A stretch of DNA of 38,243 nucleotides from Candidatus Methanovorans sp. (GCA_020793565.1 DQIP01000224.1:1-38243); one strand, 5' to 3'; positions 1 to 8,616 are shown, counted from the first letter of the stretch. Numbers and translations are program-made. Notes: a model not told the origin generated them from the letters alone.

Positions 1-117
1 CAGCATTCATTTTTGCTTCGGGTGTTAACCACTTTTCGCCGTCAATTCCTGCTGTTCTTTCACCCTTATTCTGACAAATTACTCTTAATGCTAGTGATTT
101 AGCATGGAGCGAGTGGC
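1..117 (-). pseudogene. Group II intron reverse transcriptase fragment (edge of window)
   Basis: The minus strand encodes a stretch beginning LHAKSLALRVICQNKG and continuing through AGIDGEKWLTPEAKMNA. This is nearly identical to the N-terminal reverse transcriptase region (about 14270-14390) of the larger intron in this window. Homology stops abruptly near 115, where the coding sequence is replaced by a 40-bp dispersed repeat. The part 5' to this (the true N-terminus) is missing; the rest runs off the left edge. It is read as a truncated intron relic, not a gene. Confidence 0.8.
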
Positions 118-152
118 ATTTCTGCAATTCAAGATATGACTTTCTTGTCACA
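111..152. repeat. 40-bp dispersed repeat, copy 1
   Basis: The segment GTGGCATTTCTGCAATTCAA followed by GATATGACTTTCTTGTCACA recurs at 15079-15120 (almost identical) and, shorter and diverged, at 10019-10054. In all three places the left neighbour is group II intron sequence. From 153 to 302 nothing else was recognised. Confidence 0.75.
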
Positions 153-302
153 ACACCGCAAAGAGCGCGAAGTCCATAAATACAGATGATAAAGCCGTTC
201 TGGATTTCCAGATAACTAACATTGTGCCAGATTACTTAGAATAGTACTTCTTCTAAACAGAATTAAATCGCGCATACCTGAATAAGAGTTCACAAAAATT
301 AA

Positions 303-376
303 TGGGCCCGCTGAGACTCGAACTCAGGATCCTCGCCGTGTAAAGGCGATGTCATAGCCAACTAGACCACGGGCCC
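303..376 (-). tRNA. tRNA-Val (anticodon UAC)
   Basis: On the minus strand the sequence folds into a full cloverleaf. The acceptor stem is GGGCCCG/CGGGCCC with discriminator A, the anticodon arm is TCGCC-TTTACAC-GGCGA giving anticodon TAC, and the T-loop is GTTCGAGTC. The terminal CCA is not encoded. No intron is visible. Confidence 0.93.
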
Positions 377-438
377 GCAAATTAAGAGCAATATGCGCAC
401 CATCCTAATGTACGAAGGTGTATATATCATTTTTTGAT

Positions 439-463
439 ATGGCATTTGGTAATGTATATTATT
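439..463 (+). promoter_or_regulatory. paaK upstream region with half-site shared with the DUF4349 gene
   Basis: The 15-mer ATGGCATTTGGTAAT at 439-453 is identical to one arm (plus flank) of the palindrome upstream of the DUF4349 lipoprotein gene at 5394-5408. It lies beside an AT-rich TATA-like stretch (GTATATTATT), about 100 nt before the probable paaK start. Co-regulation is inference. Confidence 0.35.
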
Positions 464-563
464 AGTTGTCAAAAATCCATTATTTATGATAAAGAGCAAT
501 GCATTTAAACAAAGAGGCAAATCACATATTCGAATAAGTTGTGCAAAACATGGAGAATATTTT

Positions 564-1865
564 ATGGAATACTGGCAGCCAAAATACGAAACAATGGATC
601 ATGGTGAACTTAAGAAATTACAACTTAAACGCCTGAAAAAAACTGTTACCCATGTATTCAAAAATGTTCAATTCTATAACGGGAAGTTCAGGCAGCAAGG
701 TGTTGTTCCTGGTGATATCAAATCCCTGGATGATGCACCCCTTCTTCCATCGACCGTGAAACAAGATCTTCGGGATAGTTACCCGTTCGGATTGTTTGCA
801 GTCCCAAAAAAAGATATCGTGCGTATCCATGCCTCATCCGGCACAAGCGGGAAACCAACTGTTGTAGGGTACACTGCACAAGACATTGACACATGGTCTG
901 ACCTGATGGCACGGGATCTTATGATGGTTGGTGTCAGGCCGGATGATGTATTACAAAATGCTGTCAATTATGGTTTATTCACAGGTGGACTGGGTGTCCA
1001 TTACGGTGCTGAAAAATTAGGTGCTATGACTGTTCCAAGTGGTACAGGAAACACGGTCAGGCAACTTGAAATGATGATCGATTATGGTGTGACCGCATTG
1101 CACTGCACCCCTTCATATGCGCTTTATCTTGCTGAGACCGCAGAGCAGATGGATATCCTGGATAAACTGTCATTAAATATCGGGTGTTTCGGTGCTGAAC
1201 CGTGGTCATCGAATACAAGAAAGGAGCTGGAAAATGCGCTTAACATTAAGGCGTATGATTCATACGGACTTTCGGAAATGTTTGGTCCCGGAGTTGCTTT
1301 TGAGTGCAAGGAACAGGATGGATTACATATATGGAGTGATCATTTCCTTGTAGAGGTGCTGGATCATGATGGTGAACAGGTCGCAGAAGGCGAGAAAGGT
1401 GAACTTGTCCTGACATCCCTTACAAAGGAAGCGTTGCCGCTTATCAGGTATCATACCGGAGACATCACCCGTCTCCTTGAGAGCGAATGTGCATGCGGCA
1501 GGACTACCCAGAGAATCTCAAGGGTGCTTGGCAGGGCTGATGATATGCTTATTGTGAGGGGTATCAACGTGTTTCCGTCACAGATCGAAGATGTGATAGC
1601 AAAGATCCCGGAGGTTACTGAGCATTTCCAGATATTGCTGGATCGGAACCAGCACAGGATGGATGAGATCACAGTAAGGGTTGAACTTGAGGATAATGCA
1701 TTTACCGGTGAACTGAAAGACCTTGCAGCAGTGCGCAAACATGTCGAAAATGAATTGAAGGCAGTGTTGAACATCAGGACTAATGTGGAACTTGTTGAGA
1801 AGGGAACGCTTCCAAGAACTGCCGGAAAGGCGCAAAAGATCGTTGATCGGCGCAATGCATTGTGA
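564..1865 (+). CDS. paaK: Phenylacetate-CoA ligase family (AMP-forming aryl-CoA synthetase)
   Basis: Adenylate-forming enzyme of the PaaK family, which activates phenylacetate or similar aryl acids to CoA thioesters with ATP. In methanogens such enzymes are usually tied to the indolepyruvate oxidoreductase route of aromatic amino acid metabolism; no ior gene is seen here. The 433-residue product has the nucleotide loop SSGTSGKPT near residue 91, the YDSYGLSE motif near 231, YHTGD near 296, the hinge around 325-342, and a C-terminal catalytic-lysine segment LPRTAGKAQK. The frame is open from 486, but the ATG at 564 is chosen: GGAG lies 8 nt upstream and homologues begin MEYWQPKYE. The substrate cannot be read from sequence. 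Confidence 0.9.
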   Translation: MEYWQPKYETMDHGELKKLQLKRLKKTVTHVFKNVQFYNGKFRQQGVVPGDIKSLDDAPLLPSTVKQDLRDSYPFGLFAVPKKDIVRIHASSGTSGKPTVVGYTAQDIDTWSDLMARDLMMVGVRPDDVLQNAVNYGLFTGGLGVHYGAEKLGAMTVPSGTGNTVRQLEMMIDYGVTALHCTPSYALYLAETAEQMDILDKLSLNIGCFGAEPWSSNTRKELENALNIKAYDSYGLSEMFGPGVAFECKEQDGLHIWSDHFLVEVLDHDGEQVAEGEKGELVLTSLTKEALPLIRYHTGDITRLLESECACGRTTQRISRVLGRADDMLIVRGINVFPSQIEDVIAKIPEVTEHFQILLDRNQHRMDEITVRVELEDNAFTGELKDLAAVRKHVENELKAVLNIRTNVELVEKGTLPRTAGKAQKIVDRRNAL

Positions 1866-1908
1866 TTATTTTCTTGTTGTATATAATTTATAATATCTCG
1901 TATCTGCA

Positions 1909-2169
1909 ATGTCAGCAATCCTTGAATGGGACGGATTCAATGCCGATGTGTTCAAGGACCTGTTCCGGAAACAGTTCAAGAACTATGTGATGACCCATCC
2001 CTTTGACAGGCCCATGGTTGGCGAGTTACACATCAATGACTGGATGGACTTTGTGACACATGGCGAGAGGAACAATGCACCTAAACCCGGAGGTCTGACT
2101 GGAAGTATCAGAAGTGCCAATTTACCTCTCAGCTATCAGGTTTTTTCGGACCAAGTGGTGAACCGGTAA
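1909..2169 (+). CDS. Short unrecognised frame, possibly a truncated gene
   Basis: An 86-codon frame starting MSAILEWDGFNADVFKDL, acidic and aromatic-rich. Its first ~65 codons look coding, but I do not recognise the family. The last ~13 codons lie antisense to the 3' end of the mer pseudogene, so the stop is probably accidental and the frame is likely a 5' fragment cut off by a rearrangement. No convincing ribosome binding site precedes the ATG. It follows paaK by 43 nt and could have been its operon partner. Confidence 0.4.
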   Translation: MSAILEWDGFNADVFKDLFRKQFKNYVMTHPFDRPMVGELHINDWMDFVTHGERNNAPKPGGLTGSIRSANLPLSYQVFSDQVVNR

Positions 2170-2545
2170 CGATCTGGGTGACACCTGCTTTGATCAACTC
2201 ATCGATCCGGCTGATACATTCATCGGGATTTCCGCATATCGAAATCATCCACCATATCATCAGTGACCGCAGGACTGCGTCGCCAAAACCTTTCTTAAAG
2301 CCTGCGCGCACCTTTCCCACATCATCAAGCGACATTCCGTGCTTCTCGAACACCGCATCAGGCGAACCTGCAACAATAAAAGCGATCACAGGACAGGCGG
2401 CTTTCATTGCAGCATCCGATGTGTCTGCAACGGAAAAACTTGTGTAAGCACCAACATCGAACTTTGAGAAATCACGGTTCGCACTGTCTGCACCCTCTTT
2501 GATAGCACGAACGGCATATTCAAAATCACGCGGGTGGGAAGTATT
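2129..2545 (-). pseudogene. mer: Truncated mer (F420-dependent methylene-H4MPT reductase) relic
   Basis: Minus-strand translation gives HPRDFEYAVRAIKEGADS, then FDVGAYTSFSVADTSDAA, then VIAFIVAGSPDAVFEKHG and a C-terminus with AGVTQIVTGSPLGP. This is the C-terminal third of Mer, the F420-dependent 5,10-methylenetetrahydromethanopterin reductase of methanogenesis. The 5' two thirds are absent (an in-frame TAG lies just upstream at 2546-2548), and the normal last ~20 residues are replaced by a short unrelated tail. Mer is normally about 320-330 residues. A second, complete copy presumably exists elsewhere. It fixes the lineage as methane-cycling. Confidence 0.82.
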
Positions 2546-2664
2546 CTAAATGATTTTTGAGCCCTTTTTGCAAATGGTTCTGGTGTAAGAGGTTTTGTGG
2601 ATTTTCATGCAATTTTAGGAACATGCCGCCGCTTCCGCGCCGGGTGGATAGTGTGGAAATGCTG

Positions 2665-3051
2665 TTATCCATACATAATATTCATAGCTTCATTTTCTCT
2701 TTGTTTATCTTTAATGTGTTCTTGTTCCTGGTATAGATTGAAATCCCATCGAATCTGGTTTGTTCTGGCATCTCTTTGTTTTTGCTCCCTTATTATTTGC
2801 CATCTCTTTTCTTGTTCACGTCTTAGCGTGACATTTCTTGGTTCATTGTCTATATCATATTGTTTCCGCTTGATTGGGTCTGATAGGACTGAATAAGCCT
2901 CTGCGATTTCTTTAAACATTTCTTCGGCTTCTGGCAACTTGTTTTTGTCGGGATGATATAGCAAAGCCAACCTGCGGTAAGCGGACTTAATATATTTTTG
3001 GGATGCTTTCTTATCAACGTCCAATATTTCGTAATATGTTTTTTTAACCAT
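2665..3051 (-). CDS. J-domain (DnaJ-like) protein
   Basis: A 128-residue protein with an N-terminal J domain (about residues 4-70), including the HPD tripeptide at 33-35 that stimulates Hsp70 ATPase. A highly charged, probably helical tail rich in Arg, Gln and Glu follows. It lacks the Gly/Phe linker, zinc-finger and client-binding domains of full DnaJ, so it is a J-domain-only co-chaperone rather than dnaJ itself. The start ATG has no clear Shine-Dalgarno sequence. It stands alone between the mer relic and a repeat-rich gap, without dnaK or grpE nearby. The partner Hsp70 and clients are unknown. Confidence 0.8.
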   Translation of the reverse strand: MVKKTYYEILDVDKKASQKYIKSAYRRLALLYHPDKNKLPEAEEMFKEIAEAYSVLSDPIKRKQYDIDNEPRNVTLRREQEKRWQIIREQKQRDARTNQIRWDFNLYQEQEHIKDKQRENEAMNIMYG

Positions 3052-3235
3052 GGGTTATTGATATTGCTTTTTTTTGGTTTCGTGCAGATTATGTGTTCTT
3101 GTTCCAGACTCAAATGAATTCAAAACACGCGGCGATGCACTTTGGTGCACAGATTGTGCGGGATTCTATAAATGGTATGACTAACAGATATTTCCATTTG
3201 GTGACCAAGCTTGTTATTTATGTATCGAAGAACAA

Positions 3236-3415
3236 GAAAATCCTCCCTACGGTCGGATTAACTCGGACTACATAATCTTATAGATTATATACAACGAGAA
3301 AATTCACCCTGAGGTCGGATTAACTCAGACTATATGTTTATAAAACATATACCACGAGAAAATTCACCCTGAGGTCGGATTAACTCAGACTACATAGTCC
3401 TATAGATTATATACT
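3236..3415. repeat. Three tandem ~60-bp units with conserved hairpins
   Basis: Three units with starts of GGTCGGATTAACTC at 3251, 3313 and 3373 (period 62 and 60). Units 2 and 3 carry a short stem CTGAG/CTCAG around that core. Each unit is followed by a second stem: ATAATCT/AGATTAT in unit 1, ATATGTTT/AAACATAT in unit 2, and an imperfect ATAGTCC/AGATTAT in unit 3. Stem bases differ between units 1 and 2 while pairing is kept. A further partial copy is at 38017-38048. There are no spacers of CRISPR type. From 3416 to 3510 nothing else was recognised. Confidence 0.8.
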
Positions 3416-3515
3416 ATAAAAAATACAAAGTTACAGTATAATTTCACAATAAACTTTTTAGTAGAGAGGAACAATTGATTTTTCAATCGAATGTATATTT
3501 GTCTTAATTGCAATG

Positions 3516-3536
3516 CCCCACAGCTCTGCTGTGGGG
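3516..3536 (-). terminator. Strong hairpin just downstream of guaA
   Basis: A perfect 8-bp stem CCCCACAG/CTGTGGGG with a 5-nt loop lies 15 nt after the guaA stop. It is not followed by a T-run. A homologous hairpin, including its TGAAACT flank, follows the response regulator gene at 22320-22345. It may therefore be a terminator or an end of an IS200/IS605-like element. Confidence 0.5.
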
Positions 3537-3550
3537 AGTTTCATTTAAAA

Positions 3551-4135
3551 TTATAACTGCACCTGTTTATACTCCTCACAAACCTCCAAAAAGTTCATGA
3601 ACAACTCTTCCCCTTTTTCCGTATGCGCAACCTCCGGGTGCCACTGCACCCCATAAATAGGTTTTTTCGGATGGCGCATAGCCTCGATCTCGCATATATC
3701 GGAACGTGCAAGTTGTATAAATCCTTCAGGCATGACCGTGACCTCATCAGCGTGTGACGCCCAGACTGAAATATTAGGACCGATACCCCTCAGGATGTCG
3801 TCCTCATCGATAACTTCGACCCCAATATCGGCGTATCCGCCATGTTCGCCTGAACCAACCTCTCCGCCGAACGTTTTTGCGATCAGTTGATGCCCGAGGC
3901 ATATTCCCAATATCGGAACATCGATCTGTTCGATATATTCAGAACTGAGACCTACGCGCTCCATTGTAGGACCACCGCTTAAAATAAGTCCGTCCGGCCC
4001 TTTATCCATAATATCTTCTACCATGGTCATGTTCGATACGATCCTTGAATCCATGTCAAGATCACGTACTGTCCTGTGTATCAGGTGGCAGAATTGTCCG
4101 TAGTTGTTTATAACCAGTATCGTTAGTTCATTCAT
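3551..4135 (-). CDS. guaA: GMP synthase glutaminase subunit A
   Basis: Class I glutamine amidotransferase subunit of the archaeal two-subunit GMP synthetase. It hydrolyses glutamine and passes ammonia to the ATP-pyrophosphatase subunit that converts XMP to GMP. The 194-residue protein has the oxyanion segment SGGPT near 53-57, nucleophile Cys79 in GICLGHQ, and His166/Glu168 in WHPE. The ATG at 4135 ([11 protein letters not shown]) matches archaeal homologues; an upstream in-frame ATG at 4165 would add ten residues and is less likely. Subunit B is not in this window. Transcription probably starts from the TATA box at 4195-4210. Confidence 0.92.
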   Translation of the reverse strand: MNELTILVINNYGQFCHLIHRTVRDLDMDSRIVSNMTMVEDIMDKGPDGLILSGGPTMERVGLSSEYIEQIDVPILGICLGHQLIAKTFGGEVGSGEHGGYADIGVEVIDEDDILRGIGPNISVWASHADEVTVMPEGFIQLARSDICEIEAMRHPKKPIYGVQWHPEVAHTEKGEELFMNFLEVCEEYKQVQL

Positions 4136-4194
4136 AATAAGTCCCATTTTTTTGGAAAAATGCATACACCTCTGTGTGTAATAATAGAATGCAG

Positions 4195-4210
4195 GATAAT
4201 ATATATAAAA
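4195..4210 (-). promoter_or_regulatory. TATA box upstream of guaA
   Basis: On the minus strand TTTTATATATATTATC is a strong archaeal TATA element about 65 nt before the guaA start, giving an untranslated leader of roughly 40 nt. The rest of the gap to 4484 holds nothing I recognise. Confidence 0.55.
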
Positions 4211-4484
4211 ATGTTCAAACCTGCATGACTTTCAATATCTTAAAATTTAATTTGCTTGTACCTGTTCACCTTCGGGCACGCAGAGATTAAGAAGGTGCTA
4301 CAATACCAACTTTTTGCACCCTCTTGCAGCAATATATCATCACATATTTATCCTTAAGACCCAACACTTCGTATTTTAATTGTGAATATGTGCCAGATTG
4401 CTTTTACCTGAAAACATTAGCAGGAAGCCAATAAAATACCTTGGCCGAACGCCAATGAACGCACATCACAGGTCACATATAGGG

Positions 4485-5351
4485 TCATTTACGAACCCTG
4501 TTCCTGATAAATATTATGACGCCACCGCTCACTGTCACGAATATCAATATCGGAAGCACATACCCTATAAACACGATCAAACCATTAACAGTAGAGATAA
4601 AACCATTCACCGAATCCAATATTGCATTCCGCAGGCCCCATGAATGTGTAATAGGTCTCGGTTCACTCACACGCACATTGATCGTCGAAAGATCAACCTG
4701 GTCATTCAGGTAATTCAACCTGCCGGTCAGGCTCTCTATCTCACCCCGGATGCGTCCAAGTTCCCGCTCAACATCCAGCACTTCATCAACAGTTGTCGTC
4801 ATGTTCAAGATCTCCAAAAGACGCAACTCCTGCCTTTCAAGATTTCCAAGGCGGGCACTAAGATCAGTATACTCCTCTGTAACATCCCTGCCGCTTATGC
4901 TCTTTGATGTAACCGAACCAAGCATCCCGATCTCATCCATAACAGGAGTAAAGCCGGATTGCGGGATCCTTATCGTAACATAACCCGCTTTTCCCGTACC
5001 CTCGCCATAGTAATTATTATACACCGATGAACTCGAAACAAAACCGCCAGCATCCTGTGTGATGTTAATAACCATATCCACTGCAATTGAAGCATCATCT
5101 ACATCTAAAGATAGGTCTGCAGTTGTGATCACCTTTCTGGATATCGATTCTTCGACTATCTCATCGGAAGAATCACTCACAATTCCACCTGTATCTTCGA
5201 GAGAATATGCCTGGCTCTTTAAAGCAGCACCATACTCAACATTGTCATTGGCATACTGTGCCTGTCCACCTGTTTCCAGGCTCAAACAGCCAGGTGCCAG
5301 TATTGCAAACACAATCAGGATAAAAACAAAAACACCATACATTCGTTTCAT
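4485..5351 (-). CDS. DUF4349-type membrane-anchored lipoprotein
   Basis: A 288-residue cell-surface protein of the DUF4349 type. Residues 1-22 form a lipoprotein signal (hydrophobic stretch FVFILIVFAILAPGC, lipidated Cys22 expected). A structured extracellular region about 75-235 contains a Glu/Leu/Arg-rich coiled-coil segment near 165-215. A C-terminal transmembrane helix (about 260-282) ends in the basic tail RNRVRK, so the protein is held at both ends. The start at 5351 is chosen because GGAG lies about 8 nt upstream and it places the signal peptide at the N-terminus. It follows nrdG by 96 nt but has its own TATA box and a palindromic operator. The molecular function of the family is not known. 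Confidence 0.82.
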   Translation of the reverse strand: MKRMYGVFVFILIVFAILAPGCLSLETGGQAQYANDNVEYGAALKSQAYSLEDTGGIVSDSSDEIVEESISRKVITTADLSLDVDDASIAVDMVINITQDAGGFVSSSSVYNNYYGEGTGKAGYVTIRIPQSGFTPVMDEIGMLGSVTSKSISGRDVTEEYTDLSARLGNLERQELRLLEILNMTTTVDEVLDVERELGRIRGEIESLTGRLNYLNDQVDLSTINVRVSEPRPITHSWGLRNAILDSVNGFISTVNGLIVFIGYVLPILIFVTVSGGVIIFIRNRVRK

Positions 5352-5375
5352 GTCAGCACGCTCCATTGCTTGGTC

Positions 5376-5428
5376 AAATGCCATTTTAATCGAATGGCAT
5401 TTGGTAATACTCAACGAACATATAAAAA
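5376..5428 (-). promoter_or_regulatory. Promoter and palindromic operator of the DUF4349 gene
   Basis: A TATA box (minus strand TTTTTATATG, 5419-5428) is followed at the expected initiation point by an inverted repeat with 10-bp arms, AAATGCCATT (5376-5385) and AATGGCATTT (5393-5402), spacer 7 nt. A palindrome over the start site suits a repressor. One arm plus flank recurs upstream of paaK. Confidence 0.5.
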
Positions 5429-5447
5429 TTTTGGCTAAACTTCGAAC

Positions 5448-6230
5448 CTATTCGAACCTAACCTTTTCGTTACCGTGATCCTTTACCCGAATCCAGATAT
5501 TATCACGGAATTCATGCGCATGCTTTGCAAGTTCCAGGATCTCATCCCTGTCAAAAGGCAACACATCACGCATACTCTCACGCATTGAATTTTCAGGAAG
5601 ACCTTGCTGGATAACATAAGGAACATCCGTATCCTTTACATGCCCGGCAACCCATCTGGCGATCATGGAAACGTCATCAGCGCTACCAATAAGATTACGT
5701 ATCACAGTAGTCCTTATCTCAAGTTCAACATCACTGGCAGCAACAATATCAACCGTTCTCGTCACCCGATCCACGATCTCCCCCGGCATACCAACAACGG
5801 CATTATACTCACCATATCCAGTGACCTTGCCATACAGGTCAACATCATCCGGCGAAGCTTTAACGTCAATGAACAACTTATCAACCAGTCCCTCCGCAAT
5901 CAGTTCAGCCGCATGCTCCGGATAAAAACCATTGGTATGAATGCCCACAAGCAACCCGTTCTTTTTAGCAAACGCAGCAAGATGCTTCAGTGCACCCACC
6001 TGCAAAAAGGGTTCACCTCCTGAAAAAAGGACACTGCTCACAAAAGGCTTTGATTTTATGATGTCCTTCTCGATCTCTGCCGTATCAATGATATCGGTAT
6101 CTGACAGGTATTTATAGTTGTGACAATAAGGACACCTGAAAGGGCAGGCCCTGAAAAAAATAGAGATTGACACCCTGCCATGCCAATCAACAGTCGAGAT
6201 AGGGATGGTCATCCCATAATTAACCTTCAT
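5448..6230 (-). CDS. nrdG: Anaerobic ribonucleotide reductase activating protein (radical SAM)
   Basis: Radical SAM activase expected to install the glycyl radical on NrdD. The 260-residue protein carries the [4Fe-4S] motif Cys29-x3-Cys33-x2-Cys36 (CPFRCPYC), then the SGGEP motif near residue 70 that contacts S-adenosylmethionine. It belongs to the longer archaeal NrdG type rather than the ~155-residue enterobacterial form. It starts 26 nt after nrdD, in the same direction, with GGG about 6 nt before the ATG, consistent with one nrdH-nrdD-nrdG transcript. A pyruvate-formate-lyase-activase role is the alternative, but the location beside nrdD makes it unlikely. Confidence 0.9.
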   Translation of the reverse strand: MKVNYGMTIPISTVDWHGRVSISIFFRACPFRCPYCHNYKYLSDTDIIDTAEIEKDIIKSKPFVSSVLFSGGEPFLQVGALKHLAAFAKKNGLLVGIHTNGFYPEHAAELIAEGLVDKLFIDVKASPDDVDLYGKVTGYGEYNAVVGMPGEIVDRVTRTVDIVAASDVELEIRTTVIRNLIGSADDVSMIARWVAGHVKDTDVPYVIQQGLPENSMRESMRDVLPFDRDEILELAKHAHEFRDNIWIRVKDHGNEKVRFE

Positions 6231-6256
6231 CCAATCCCTTTAACCATACTTTTATA

Positions 6257-8560
6257 TCACGTCATGTCAGCTGCACTATATCGCATGCGGTCTTCCAGTT
6301 CCTGCTTCTTTGCCGCATTCCAGCCACCTACTGCCTGGATGTAGCCGGTAACTCTTGAAAGATGTTCAATATTATCTGAACCACAGTTTGAACATACAGT
6401 TTTTAATCCTGATTCAACATGGAAATCATTCATACAAACCGTCATATCCTTTGTAAATGCAAAATAACCGACCTGCGTGTTCTTTGCAATATTCATCGCA
6501 AATTCCTTCAGGCCCTTTGAATCAGGGTGCCCTTCACCCATCCAGATATGAAGAATATTTCCGCCATCCACGATAGGGAAGAACACATGCTCAGTATTGA
6601 TCCTGTCAATGATCGAAACATTCGCACCAGGGGGAACATGGGTTCCATTGGTATAATAGACCGGAAGATCACGTGTTTCCTTTACATTCTTCTTTGCAGT
6701 TTCAACATCGCCTTTAATAATAGATTCGGCATACCCTGCAAACTCTGCATGCAAAAGATCAGACACTGCAAATCTCTGGCATGTTGTTTCAGCAGGTGTT
6801 CTTGCAAGAGCTATCTCCATATCATACTTCTTGCTTAATTCCTGTGAATACATCTCCATCTCGGTCATCGCACGCACCGCAAGTTTGAACGCGTCCCTGG
6901 ATTCATGCATCTGAGCACCTGTGTGGTGCTGCACCAGCTCGTTAAGACCGACAATTCCAATCGTATACACAAGGGCATCCAGATCCACAGCAATCGAACC
7001 ACGCTTGCCTGTGATCGGATCCTTTGGCTGCTGGGTTGCAAACGGCATCCTGCCGCTTTTTATTATATTATCCATCCAGTACCGCTTGGTCTTGAATACA
7101 TCAATGGTCTGGTCCATCATATGTTTAAGTTGTGCAAACAGTTGCTGGTCATCGCCTTTTGCCCTGTATGCAGCCCTCGGGCAATTAAGTGAAACAACCT
7201 GCCATGCACCCATTGAAAAGTGCATCCCATCCTTAAAATCTAATTTATTATCGAAATTTGAATCGTCTTCAGCAGTAGCAGAGAACTGGTATGCACAGCA
7301 TTGGTAACATGAGATACCTTCTCCTGCACCCCTGTATGCCGGCAACTGGTTATCGAAGTATGGTGTTCCGTATTTTGCAGCGAGATCAAATGACATTGTA
7401 TAGAGTTCGTCATAAGTGGGAATTTCAGGGTTTGCACGGTTGAAATTCTCATCTTCCTGCATAAAGTCGGGCTCGATCGATATCTCAGGTTTCGGGAAAT
7501 TGAATGGCTTACCCCAGTAATCGCCTTCCATCATGACATTCATAATGGCCTTGAACCCGAGCCTGACCTCACGCTCAAACTCGCCATAAGTGCGGAGCTC
7601 AGCCTGTTCCCCATTCCAAACACGTCCCTTATATACTACTGGCTTGTCTTTCCAGAGTTTTGGAACCCCTGGTGACAACTGTACCGAAGAGAAAACAAGC
7701 TGGCCGCCGCGTGCAACCATCATCTGTGTCATCTCGTAAACGAACATCTGCATAAGTTGCTCGATCTCAATATATTTCATCCCCTCAAAGTATGGGGCCA
7801 TAAACGTAAGGAAGTTATAGAACCCCTGCCCGCCTGCAAAGTTAGTCTGTGCGCTTCCAAGCGCCTTGACTGCATGCAGGACCGCAACCTCTGCTTTCAT
7901 TGCCGGACCTGCTACACTTGCTTTTGTTCCGGAACCATCAGGCATAAGTCCGTAATAGAAGAAATATCTCAGGTCCCAGTCCTGGCAGAACGCACGGGTC
8001 CCGAGATACTCAAGATCATGAATGTGAATATCACCATTTAAGTGCAGGTCGGCAAGTTTCGGAGGCAGGAGCAACAGGTACTGTTCCTTTGATATTTTAT
8101 CCGCTTTCTTTTTGTGGGATGTCTCGGCATTCTCCTGAAGGTTAGCATTATCTTTTGCCTCAAATCCCGTACCTATATCTATCCTGTAAGCATCATATAC
8201 CGGAGTACCCACACGCGTCGAGATGTTACGCCATTCGACATGTCCGCGCTCAAGAAGCACGATATTAACAATTTCCCGGACAAGCGGACCTGACAGGAAT
8301 TTTAGATCCATATTGCGAATTCGTTTTTCGGTTTCTTTTGCAATGTCCTTTGCCTGTTCCATTGTAATTGCCGGCTTACCGTAGAACTGCTCGCTGAGTA
8401 CGGTTTCCTTTATAAGTTGTTCCACAACCACATTTCGATCCCATTCAACCATGTGCCCATCTGTTGTACGCACCTTAGGCATGGTAGGGATTGATTGCCC
8501 GTCAAGTGTTCTTTGCACGACATGGTGCCCTGTGAATGGATCATTATCCATTTTGATCAT
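6257..8560 (-). CDS. nrdD: Anaerobic ribonucleoside-triphosphate reductase
   Basis: Class III ribonucleotide reductase, which makes dNTPs from NTPs under anoxia with a glycyl radical. The product is 767 residues, with an N-terminal ATP-cone (about 25-120) and a catalytic ten-stranded barrel. The C-terminal RVTGY motif places the radical glycine at about residue 739, followed by GGWNAAK. The zinc region just before it reads Cys-x4-His-x8-Cys-x2-Cys rather than the classical four cysteines. The frame is open to 8599, but the ATG at 8560 is preceded by AAAGGAG at 7-nt spacing, and those earlier codons would encode the Shine-Dalgarno itself. It lies between nrdH and nrdG. Confidence 0.95.
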   Translation of the reverse strand: MIKMDNDPFTGHHVVQRTLDGQSIPTMPKVRTTDGHMVEWDRNVVVEQLIKETVLSEQFYGKPAITMEQAKDIAKETEKRIRNMDLKFLSGPLVREIVNIVLLERGHVEWRNISTRVGTPVYDAYRIDIGTGFEAKDNANLQENAETSHKKKADKISKEQYLLLLPPKLADLHLNGDIHIHDLEYLGTRAFCQDWDLRYFFYYGLMPDGSGTKASVAGPAMKAEVAVLHAVKALGSAQTNFAGGQGFYNFLTFMAPYFEGMKYIEIEQLMQMFVYEMTQMMVARGGQLVFSSVQLSPGVPKLWKDKPVVYKGRVWNGEQAELRTYGEFEREVRLGFKAIMNVMMEGDYWGKPFNFPKPEISIEPDFMQEDENFNRANPEIPTYDELYTMSFDLAAKYGTPYFDNQLPAYRGAGEGISCYQCCAYQFSATAEDDSNFDNKLDFKDGMHFSMGAWQVVSLNCPRAAYRAKGDDQQLFAQLKHMMDQTIDVFKTKRYWMDNIIKSGRMPFATQQPKDPITGKRGSIAVDLDALVYTIGIVGLNELVQHHTGAQMHESRDAFKLAVRAMTEMEMYSQELSKKYDMEIALARTPAETTCQRFAVSDLLHAEFAGYAESIIKGDVETAKKNVKETRDLPVYYTNGTHVPPGANVSIIDRINTEHVFFPIVDGGNILHIWMGEGHPDSKGLKEFAMNIAKNTQVGYFAFTKDMTVCMNDFHVESGLKTVCSNCGSDNIEHLSRVTGYIQAVGGWNAAKKQELEDRMRYSAADMT

Positions 8561-8616
8561 TTTACCCGCTCCTTTTGTATTATTTTCGAATAATTTCATC
8601 TACGTTTTTATTGTTA

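Noticed and set aside
3080-3240. Possible zinc-ribbon coding stretch on the plus strand (pattern CTDC ... CYLC)
   Set aside because: An in-frame TAA separates the two Cys pairs and no start or family match could be supported; at most a decayed gene.
3236-3415. CRISPR array
   Set aside because: Only three units, the whole unit is repeated with no unique spacers, and no cas genes are present.
6257-8599. Intein or intron in nrdD
   Set aside because: The protein is continuous with normal length and no intein splicing motifs are seen.
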